Source: Candidatus Gorgonimonas leptogorgiae
Lineage (GTDB): Bacteria > Pseudomonadota > Gammaproteobacteria > Pseudomonadales > Endozoicomonadaceae
DNA: 6,092 nucleotides
Direction of reading: 5' to 3'
NCBI GenBank assembly: GCA_929200515.1
Contig: CAKNAD010000177.1
Location: 1 to 6,092, forward strand
This document shows, in pieces, positions 1 through 4,909 of the stretch. The stretch's first letter is position 1, and each line of letters starts with the position of its first letter. Under the pieces are notes generated by a model. It was given only the letters and a program-made list of their open reading frames with translations. It ran no database searches and was not told the origin of the DNA. The translations under genes were made by a program, and so were the position numbers.

Positions 1-30
1 ATTTGAACTTAAAGAACTTCCTATACACAT
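1..30 (-). CDS. Third YopJ-like paralog, 5' end only (runs off the left edge)
   Basis: Ten codons are visible, reading MCIGSSLSSN from an ATG at 28-30. The next gene's N terminus reads MCIGSYLSSN, and the DNA at 1-36 matches 1421-1456 at 35 of 36 positions by eye. A good Shine-Dalgarno (AGGGA on the minus strand, 39-43) lies 8 nt before the ATG, and the promoter-like element shared by the array lies further upstream at 86-114. I infer a third tandem copy, closer to the middle gene than to the right-hand one. Nothing can be said about whether the rest of the gene is intact, or about its catalytic residues, because they lie outside the window. Confidence 0.65.
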   Translation of the reverse strand, partial: MCIGSSLSSN

Positions 31-38
31 ATTCAAAT

Positions 39-43
39 TCCCT
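39..43 (-). promoter_or_regulatory. Ribosome binding site of the third paralog
   Basis: On the minus strand this reads AGGGA with 8 nt to the ATG at 28-30. It fixes the start of the partial gene at 30. By alignment it also shows which ATG of the neighbouring paralog corresponds to the real start (1440). Confidence 0.6.
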
Positions 44-85
44 ATTAAATTCAGTGTAAAGATAATTATCCTTATAATAATTTTT

Positions 86-114
86 ATTTTATCGCATTTT
101 AGCTTGTTTTACAA
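86..114 (-). promoter_or_regulatory. Putative promoter of the third paralog (array-conserved element)
   Basis: On the minus strand a TTGTAA hexamer (109-114) is followed by 17 bp and a TAAAAT hexamer (86-91), 55 nt before the ATG at 30. The same block, with AAGCTAAA in the spacer, occurs at 1485-1513 and more loosely at 2819-2847, each time upstream of a paralog. It begins only a few bases past the stop codon of the preceding gene. The sigma70-type reading is inference from hexamers and spacing. The conservation between copies is seen directly. Confidence 0.5.
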
Positions 115-117
115 ACG

Positions 118-1440
118 TTATGAATCAGCATAAAAATGCTTGCTTAGTAATAACCTTTCCTTTGTTGTGTCAATTTTTCCAGTGCCATCATCTAACTCTT
201 TAAATAATGTTGGTAACTTTACAAAGCCTTTTATGCGCAAAAATTCATTTATCAGCCAATTTTTATTTTCAGTAGTTACTTCTTCATCATAAATGTTTGT
301 TATAGGATTTTTTCTATTTCCATAGATGATATATTTTCTACGTGTAACTATTACAGAGCTTTTATGTTTATTAAAATGTGTTTGTAAAGTTTTAACTTCT
401 CCATCTTTTGATGTTTTTAATACTGTGCTTTTATCTTCATCAGTAAATTTAGCTAAAACTGAGCTTATCTGCACTGTTTTAAATAAAAACATTGGTAGTT
501 GCATGCTATATGCTTTAAATACAAAATTATCATCCTCTGAGGATTGATAACAATCACTAATTACTTGTTGTTCACAAGGTCTAAAATAACTAAGCAAATC
601 CGGCTTTTTGAGCGCATCTTTTAAGATAATAAGAGCATCATGCCTACAGGAATATGAATCAGCTTGACGATCACCATCTACTAGTATTAAATGATAATTT
701 TTTTTATCGTCTGGATTTATTAATTTTTCTTTAAAAAAATTCTCTATAATATAGCTAAATTCTGGTCTATCATCTATACTATCGAGAACAATAATAAAAA
801 TATCTTCACCTTGTTTACTTATAATCAATGGCGTTACATGTACTACATATTGAGCAGATCTAGCGATAATGCCTAATTGTTCGCCATCATTAAGTTGTTG
901 TATAAGCTCATAAGTTTTATGTGCCTGTACTTCACATACTATATGTATATGAATTCCATATTTATTTTTATAATAAGCCGCTGCTGCTGCCATACATGTA
1001 TCTGACGGAAAAAATATTTGTGGATTATGATTAAATGTAGTGGTTGTAGATGTATATATCCCATTTTTATCTGTATGTTCATACTCTCTAACATCTACTT
1101 TTACTTTGCCAATATCTGGATTGTTTTCTATTATATCTAATCCTTCCTGGAAAGGATTTTTAGAAGGAACAACAACAGTTGCTGTTGCAAATGTCGATTC
1201 CGCATTTTGTTTAACAAGATGTTCTTTGTTTACATCATTACTAGCTGCTACTTGAGATTCCGTATTCCTAAGTACTTCTACTGGTTTTTTAGTGTTATTG
1301 GCATTATTTAAAAATACACTTGTAGTTATAGCACTTGTAGTTATAGCACTTGTAGTTATAGCACTTGTAGTTATAGCACTTGTAGCACTTGTAGCACTTG
1401 CTTGTGCTTGATTTGAACTTAAATAACTTCCTATACACAT
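118..1440 (-). CDS. YopJ-like (C55/clan CE) effector candidate, copy with SAITT repeats
   Basis: A protein of about 440 residues. Numbered from the ATG at 1438-1440, the core (about 141-281) holds His201, Asp220 exactly 19 residues later, and DRQADSYSC with Asp257, Gln259, Ser262 and Cys265. YopJ has His109, Glu128 (also 19 apart) and Cys172 in DIQRSSSEC, with Asp, Gln and Ser at the same offsets from Cys; PopP2 uses His-Asp-Cys. YopJ-family proteins are secreted Ser/Thr/Lys acetyltransferases acting on host kinases or immune proteins, so an effector role is inferred. Arg266 replaces the usual Gly after Cys. Residues 15-40 are SAT and SAITT repeats, and residues 282-440 are unrecognised. No signal peptide is evident. 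The frame extends to an ATG at 1467, but that start has no Shine-Dalgarno, lies about 17 nt from the -10 box and is not shared with the other copies; 1440 aligns with both paralogs. Its promoter is 1485-1513. A clan CE protease or deubiquitinase is the main alternative. Confidence 0.72.
   Translation of the reverse strand: MCIGSYLSSNQAQASATSATSAITTSAITTSAITTSAITTSVFLNNANNTKKPVEVLRNTESQVAASNDVNKEHLVKQNAESTFATATVVVPSKNPFQEGLDIIENNPDIGKVKVDVREYEHTDKNGIYTSTTTTFNHNPQIFFPSDTCMAAAAAYYKNKYGIHIHIVCEVQAHKTYELIQQLNDGEQLGIIARSAQYVVHVTPLIISKQGEDIFIIVLDSIDDRPEFSYIIENFFKEKLINPDDKKNYHLILVDGDRQADSYSCRHDALIILKDALKKPDLLSYFRPCEQQVISDCYQSSEDDNFVFKAYSMQLPMFLFKTVQISSVLAKFTDEDKSTVLKTSKDGEVKTLQTHFNKHKSSVIVTRRKYIIYGNRKNPITNIYDEEVTTENKNWLINEFLRIKGFVKLPTLFKELDDGTGKIDTTKERLLLSKHFYADS
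598..1020 (-). other. YopJ-like catalytic core of the middle paralog
   Basis: This encodes residues 141-281 of the protein starting at 1440. It runs from an IFFPSDT segment through an Ala-rich helix and a THIVCEV-like strand (IHIHIVCEV), then HVTPLIIS with the catalytic His codon at 838-840, LDS with the Asp, and the Cys codon at 646-648. The right-hand copy aligns without gaps and with about 84% identity by hand count, much higher than in the flanking parts of the proteins. The match to YopJ rests on residue order and spacing recalled from the family, not on a search. Confidence 0.68.
1317..1394 (-). repeat. In-frame tandem repeat encoding SAITT x4 plus SAT x2
   Basis: Four perfect 15-bp units (plus strand CACTTGTAGTTATAG, 1317-1376) are followed by two 9-bp units (CACTTGTAG, 1377-1394). 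Both periods are multiples of three, so gaining or losing units changes protein length without a frameshift. They encode SAITT four times and SAT twice near the N terminus. The right-hand paralog has a single SAIT at the equivalent place (residues 18-21), so this is an expansion of one ancestral unit, probably by slipped-strand mispairing or recombination. Confidence 0.95.
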
Positions 1441-1519
1441 ATTCAATATCCATGTTAAATTTAGCATTAATAATAATGGTTGTTATTTTATCACATTTTA
1501 GCTTATTTTACAAACGCTA
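1421..1519 (-). repeat. Intergenic and 5'-end module, repeated at 1-120
   Basis: The stretch covering the paralog's first codons, its leader, the promoter-like block and the end of the preceding gene recurs at 1-120. The best-conserved parts are 1421-1456 against 1-36 (one mismatch) and 1491-1519 against 91-119. The middle of the leader has diverged and differs in length (44 nt against 55 nt between the -10 box and ATG). This places the repeat boundaries of a tandem gene duplication with a unit of about 1.4 kb. Confidence 0.8.
1485..1513 (-). promoter_or_regulatory. Putative promoter of the middle paralog
   Basis: On the minus strand TTGTAA (1508-1513), a 17-bp spacer and TAAAAT (1485-1490), with TG one base before the -10 hexamer (extended -10 pattern TGATAAAAT). 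It lies 44 nt before the ATG at 1440 and just beyond the stop codon of the preceding paralog. The block is shared with 86-114. Function is inferred from sequence pattern and conservation. Confidence 0.55.
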
Positions 1520-2773
1520 AGAGTCTGCATAAAAATATTTACTTAGTAATAGCTCTTGCTTGCTTGCATCAATCTTGCCCTCTGCATCAGACAACTCCGG
1601 AAATACTGTTACTAACATCAAAAAGCCTTTCATTTGCAGGTATACATTTATTATACATTTTTTTTCTTCAGTAATTACTTCTTGATCATAAGTATTTGTC
1701 TCAGGATTTACTTGGTTTTCATAGCTAATCTCTGTTGTTGTCGCTACTACAGAGCGTTTATATTTATCTAAATGTGTTTGTAAGGTTTTGATATCGCCAT
1801 CTTTTGATATTTTTAATATTGTACTTTTGTCTTCATCAGTAAAATTAGCTAATACTGTGTCTATCTGTATGGTTTTAAATAAAAACAATGGTAATTGTAC
1901 GCTATATGTTTTAAATACAAATTTATCATCCGCTGATGATTGATAGAACTCGCCGCTTAGTTCTTGTTTAAAAGGCTCAAAATAACTTACCACATTTGGC
2001 TTTCTAAGAGCATCTTTTAAGATAATAAATGCATCATTTCTACAAGAATATGAATCAGCTTGACGATCACCATCTGCTAGTATCAAATGATAATTTTTTT
2101 TATCATCTAGATTTATTAACTTTTCTTTAAAAAAATCCTCTATAATATAGGCAAACTCTGGTCTATCATCTACACTATCGAGAATAATAATAAAAATATC
2201 TTCACCTTGTTTACTTATAATCAATGGTGTTACATGTGCTATAAATTGAGCAGGTCTAGCTATAACACCTAATTGTTCGCCATCATTAAGTTGTTGTATA
2301 AGCTCATAAGTTTTATATGCCTGCACTTCGCAGACTATATGAATATTAATGTCATATTTCTTTTTATAATAGGCTACTGCTGCCACCATATGTGTATCTG
2401 ATGGAAAAAATATTTTAAAATCATGGTTAAATGTAGTAGTTACAGATGTATAGATATTTCTATCCATATTTTCATAATCTCTAGTATCTACTTGTAGTTT
2501 ACCAATATCAGGATTATTTTTTATTATTTGCAGGCCTTGCTGGATATAATTTTCATGTGGAAAAGCAATCGCTACTTCTGAAGAAGCATTTTGTAGGTTT
2601 TGTTTAAGAAGACACTTATTATTTTTCTCGTTATCAGCTAATACTTGAAATCCAACCTTCGTAACTACTTCTACCGGTTTTGGTGTGTTATTTGCTTGAT
2701 TTATAGACCTAGTGATAGCACTGTTTTCTTTTGCCCTTGCCCTATTTAGACTTATACATCCCTCTATAGGCAT
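1517..2773 (-). CDS. YopJ-like (C55/clan CE) effector candidate, first copy of the array
   Basis: A protein of 418 residues, paralogous to the gene downstream. The core (about 121-260) carries His180, Asp199 (19 apart), Asp236, Gln238, Ser241 and Cys244, the His-acid-Cys order and Asp-x-Gln-x2-Ser-x2-Cys spacing of the YopJ family. The family acetylates Ser/Thr/Lys of host targets after secretion, so a secreted effector role is inferred; no secretion genes are in view. Arg245 follows the Cys where Gly is usual. Residues 1-75 are poorly conserved between copies, and one SAIT unit (18-21) stands where the other copy has a repeat array. The C-terminal third (about 260-418) is recognisably homologous but more diverged and matches nothing I know. 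No signal peptide or membrane segment is evident. The start at 2773 is supported by a strong AAAGGGGG site 6 nt upstream. It lies 126 bp beyond the thiE-like gene with its own promoter-like element, so it is probably a separate transcript. A clan CE protease is the alternative. Confidence 0.72.
   Translation of the reverse strand: MPIEGCISLNRARAKENSAITRSINQANNTPKPVEVVTKVGFQVLADNEKNNKCLLKQNLQNASSEVAIAFPHENYIQQGLQIIKNNPDIGKLQVDTRDYENMDRNIYTSVTTTFNHDFKIFFPSDTHMVAAVAYYKKKYDINIHIVCEVQAYKTYELIQQLNDGEQLGVIARPAQFIAHVTPLIISKQGEDIFIIILDSVDDRPEFAYIIEDFFKEKLINLDDKKNYHLILADGDRQADSYSCRNDAFIILKDALRKPNVVSYFEPFKQELSGEFYQSSADDKFVFKTYSVQLPLFLFKTIQIDTVLANFTDEDKSTILKISKDGDIKTLQTHLDKYKRSVVATTTEISYENQVNPETNTYDQEVITEEKKCIINVYLQMKGFLMLVTVFPELSDAEGKIDASKQELLLSKYFYADS
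1994..2413 (-). other. YopJ-like catalytic core of the first paralog
   Basis: This encodes residues 121-260, containing the His180 codon (2234-2236), Asp199, and the Cys244 codon (2042-2044). Stretches such as YELIQQLNDGEQLG, HVTPLIISKQGEDIF and DGDRQADSYSCR are identical in the other copy. Differences are mostly conservative (Ile/Val, Asn/His, Tyr/Phe), as expected for a domain under purifying selection or kept similar by gene conversion. Confidence 0.68.
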
Positions 2774-2779
2774 ATTTAA

Positions 2780-2787
2780 CCCCCTTT
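2780..2787 (-). promoter_or_regulatory. Strong ribosome binding site of the first paralog
   Basis: On the minus strand AAAGGGGG lies 6 nt before the ATG at 2771-2773. It confirms this start. Its counterpart in the third copy (39-43) and the degenerate GGA in the middle copy lie at the same place relative to the aligned start codons. Confidence 0.7.
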
Positions 2788-2818
2788 GTAAACTTAACTT
2801 AAGATAGAATAGTTGTAG

Positions 2819-2847
2819 ATTTTACCATACTTTAGCTTATATAAAAA
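2819..2847 (-). promoter_or_regulatory. Putative promoter of the first paralog
   Basis: On the minus strand TAAAAT (2819-2824) is preceded by TGG, giving an extended -10 pattern, and by a 17-bp spacer containing AAGCTAAA as in the other two copies. The -35 position reads TTTTTA and is weak. It lies 45 nt before the ATG, close to the 44 nt of the middle copy. Because the surrounding sequence has diverged, the preserved AAGCTAAA-to-TAAAAT block is more likely functional than a leftover of duplication. Confidence 0.5.
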
Positions 2848-2864
2848 TAATTAAGTTTTAATTG
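2848..2864 (-). terminator. Weak AT-only hairpin after the thiE-like gene
   Basis: Within this stretch AATTAA and TTAATT can pair across a 3-nt loop, followed on the minus strand by a T-rich run. It sits between the thiE-like stop and the first paralog, where a terminator is expected, but the stem has no G-C pairs and would be weak. Low-confidence call. Confidence 0.2.
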
Positions 2865-2899
2865 AAAAAGATAACTAATGGGGGAAAACAAAAGAAATA

Positions 2900-3490
2900 T
2901 TAACTATCAATTGCCTGCACAAAGGTCGTTATACCAGCAATACCATAAGCCCCATAAGCTAAGCATTGCTGTAAATCAGCTAATTTTTTACCACCAAGCC
3001 AATATACAGGTAATTTAGCACTAGCAGTTAAAGATTTAGCTAATGCTATCCCTAGCGGTTGCTGTTGTGGATGAGTAGTTGTTGGCAAAACTGGAGATAA
3101 AGTAATAAAATCTATATTTAATTGTGTGGCTTTGGTGATTTCAGCAATATTATGGCAAGATGCAGCAATAAGCTGTGTAGTTACTTTTTTGTTTAGATTA
3201 GAATATTGTAGCAACTGCTTTGATTTAAGATGAATGCCGTGACACCAATTATTTTGTAGTATATCAGGACTTCCTTTAACTAAAATTTTAGTACTGAAAT
3301 TGGTAGCATAACTACTAGCTTTTCTGGCTAGCGTCAAATATTCCTGTGGTGCTAATAAATCAGATCTTAATGAAATTAATGATACTCCAGCATTAATTGC
3401 TTTTTTGATTAAATATAATAATCGTTGGGTACAGCTAATATTTGGAGTAATAAAGTAGTATCTATGGCTATTATTGTTGTCAATTAGCAT
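2900..3490 (-). CDS. Thiamine-phosphate-synthase/TenI-like barrel protein, probably not an active ThiE
   Basis: A 196-residue single-domain protein of the TMP synthase/TenI superfamily. Landmarks in order: first strand YFITP (12-16), SLR (40-42), LVKGS (70-74), HGIHL (84-88), ASCH (110-113), the SPVLPTTTHP loop (132-141), LGG (165-167) and GIAGI (183-187). This pattern resembles the ThiE-like domain fused behind a Nudix (MutT) domain in many gammaproteobacteria, but here it stands alone. ThiE joins HMP-PP and THZ-P. Its Mg/pyrophosphate ligands appear lost: the Asn-Asp pair is Lys72-Gly73, the Asp of the DGVH motif is His84, and the loop Lys is His140. Ser111 and His113 remain. A ligand-binding, regulatory or decayed role is more likely than TMP synthesis. 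The ATG overlaps the end of the nfeD gene by 7 bp and has no good Shine-Dalgarno, so translational coupling is inferred. It is the last gene of the cluster. Confidence 0.72.
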   Translation of the reverse strand: MLIDNNNSHRYYFITPNISCTQRLLYLIKKAINAGVSLISLRSDLLAPQEYLTLARKASSYATNFSTKILVKGSPDILQNNWCHGIHLKSKQLLQYSNLNKKVTTQLIAASCHNIAEITKATQLNIDFITLSPVLPTTTHPQQQPLGIALAKSLTASAKLPVYWLGGKKLADLQQCLAYGAYGIAGITTFVQAIDS

Positions 3491-3960
3491 TTAGTGATTA
3501 TTTCAATATCTGATGGCTCTATTAACAGAGTTAAGCCGTCATAGCCATAAATTTTGATAGACTGCTGTTTAGCAATGTTAGCTGTAGTTGATATTTTCCA
3601 CATGGTATCGCCGATTTGGATTCGACTTACTCCTATGGGAATATCAACAGGAGCCACCATTATGGTTCCTACTAACTGGGCAGCTCTATTATTTAAATCA
3701 GAATTAGATTTATCTTCCTTATACTTTCTGCAATACCAGTATTTCCAATAAAGGTAGGTAAAAAGCATACTATTTAGAGAAAATACTATAAGCTGTTGTG
3801 GTTTAGCAAACTCAGGAAAAATAGTTAATAAAACCCCACTAATGGCTGCAGCTGTAGATGATCCTAGTAAAAAGCCGTTAAAACCAATACACTCTATTCC
3901 TAAAATAACAAAAGATAATACAAACCAGTGCCAAGTTTCAAGTATAAAAGTAGCTTCCAT
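3484..3960 (-). CDS. NfeD-family membrane protein, partner of QmcA (YbbJ type)
   Basis: A 158-residue short-form NfeD protein. Three hydrophobic segments are visible (about 12-27, 30-48 and 57-74), then a charged linker (78-90) and a C-terminal OB-fold domain (about 91-155) with the family signature: QLVG (95-98), GVSRIQIGDTMW (110-121) and YGYDGLTLLIEP (138-149). E. coli YbbJ is 152 residues and is encoded beside QmcA. Short NfeD proteins lack the ClpP-like protease domain of the long form and are thought to bind SPFH proteins in the inner membrane, with the OB domain in the cytoplasm. It starts 5 bp after the qmcA stop, with AAAAGG about 9 nt before the ATG, and its 3' end overlaps the next gene, so it is almost certainly co-transcribed with qmcA. 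Confidence 0.87.
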   Translation of the reverse strand: MEATFILETWHWFVLSFVILGIECIGFNGFLLGSSTAAAISGVLLTIFPEFAKPQQLIVFSLNSMLFTYLYWKYWYCRKYKEDKSNSDLNNRAAQLVGTIMVAPVDIPIGVSRIQIGDTMWKISTTANIAKQQSIKIYGYDGLTLLIEPSDIEIITKC

Positions 3961-3965
3961 AAAGT

Positions 3966-4877
3966 TTAACCTTTTTTATCTACAATGCCCGAAACTAATT
4001 CTTTAATTCCAGATAACGAACCAATAATGCTAGATGCTTCAAGTGGTAGCATAACTATTTTTTGATTTTCAGCAGATCCTATATCTTTTAGCGCTTCAAC
4101 ATATTTTTGGGCTACAAAATAGTTTATTGCTCGAGCATCGCCATTTACTATTGCTTGAGATACCGATTTAGTAGCGTTAGCTTCAGCTAAAGCTAATAAT
4201 TCTCGTGCTTGGGCTTCACGTTTAGATGCTTCTAGCTCGCCATCTGCCTTTAATATTTGCGCTTGTTTTTCGCCTTCAGCTACCTTAATAGCTGCTTCTT
4301 TTGAGCCTTCTGCCTCTAATATTTGTGCTCTTTTATCACGTTCGGCTTTCATTTGCCTGCCCATAGCTTCTACTATATCTGCTGGGGGAGTGATATCACG
4401 AATTTCAATTCTAGTTACTTTTATGCCCCAAGGATCGGTGGCTTCATCTACTTTGCCAAGCAATTTTGTGTTGATAATATCGCGATTTGATAACATTGAG
4501 TCTAATTCCATAGAACCTAATACTGCACGGATATTAGTCATTACCAAATTTTTTAAAGCGTTATCTAAATTATTTACTTCATAAGAAGCTTTAGCTGAAT
4601 TCTGCACAATAAAAAAACAAACAGCATCGGTGGTAACTCTGGCGTTATCGGCACTGATGATTTCTTGATATGGGATATCAAGTACTTGTTCCATAACATT
4701 AACTTTACGGCCTATTTGATCAAAAAAGGGGATTATTATATGTAAACCTGGATCTAGTGTACGTAAATATTTACCAAAACGTTCTAGGGTATATTTATAG
4801 CCTTGAGGAACTATTCTAATACCTGAAATCAGCAACACTGCTACTAAAATGGCAAAACCAGTTGAAATAATATCCAT
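3966..4877 (-). CDS. qmcA: QmcA-like SPFH/stomatin/prohibitin-family membrane protein
   Basis: A 303-residue protein, close to the 305 of E. coli QmcA. A single N-terminal membrane segment (about 4-20) is followed by the SPFH domain (about 21-175), with VPQGYKYTLERFGKY (23-37), LDPGLHIIIPFFD (41-53) and DITPPADIVEAM (161-172). A long charged Ala/Glu/Lys-rich coiled coil follows (about 174-238), then a C-terminal segment with MLPLEASSIIGSLSGI (276-291). These proteins oligomerise into ring or cage assemblies in the inner membrane; E. coli QmcA is linked to FtsH/HflKC quality control and membrane microdomains. The pairing with nfeD 5 bp downstream is the typical SPFH-NfeD arrangement. The start is supported by TGGAGA on the minus strand (4885-4890), 7 nt before the ATG. 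The gene lies 32 bp after rlmN and may share its transcript. Confidence 0.92.
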   Translation of the reverse strand: MDIISTGFAILVAVLLISGIRIVPQGYKYTLERFGKYLRTLDPGLHIIIPFFDQIGRKVNVMEQVLDIPYQEIISADNARVTTDAVCFFIVQNSAKASYEVNNLDNALKNLVMTNIRAVLGSMELDSMLSNRDIINTKLLGKVDEATDPWGIKVTRIEIRDITPPADIVEAMGRQMKAERDKRAQILEAEGSKEAAIKVAEGEKQAQILKADGELEASKREAQARELLALAEANATKSVSQAIVNGDARAINYFVAQKYVEALKDIGSAENQKIVMLPLEASSIIGSLSGIKELVSGIVDKKG

Positions 4878-4909
4878 TAACTATTCTCCAAGATTATTAC
4901 TTTAAGACA

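Noticed and set aside
326..1255. Plus-strand frames at 326-547 and 1040-1255
   Set aside because: They lie inside the conserved minus-strand YopJ-like gene, have no recognisable product or ribosome site, and encode low-information hydrophobic or Ser/Thr-rich peptides typical of antisense frames.
1317..1394. CRISPR-like array
   Set aside because: The units are 15 and 9 bp, directly adjacent without spacers, and lie in frame inside a coding sequence.
1438..1467. Signal peptide at the N terminus of the middle paralog
   Set aside because: The hydrophobic stretch exists only if translation starts at 1467. It has no basic n-region, and the favoured start at 1440 removes it.
1480..1674. Plus-strand frame of 64 codons across the gap between paralogs
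   Set aside because: It overlaps the promoter-like element and the end of the first paralog, and is not kept in the equivalent stretch at 80-280, so it is an antisense shadow.
118..2773. Plain Ulp1-type SUMO protease (C48) or deubiquitinase assignment
   Set aside because: The clan CE order fits, but the 19-residue His-to-acid spacing and the Asp-x-Gln-x2-Ser-x2-Cys pattern match YopJ better, and the Trp usually found after the Ulp1 His is absent. It is kept as an alternative only.
1..2899. Insertion sequence or composite mobile element carrying the paralogs
   Set aside because: No transposase, terminal inverted repeats or target-site duplications were seen. The repeats are explained by tandem gene duplication.
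2774..2899. tRNA, small RNA or riboswitch in the gap next to the thiE-like gene
   Set aside because: The gap is 126 bp, very AT-rich, without the conserved stems of a TPP riboswitch or a tRNA cloverleaf, and it lies downstream of the thiE-like gene, not upstream.
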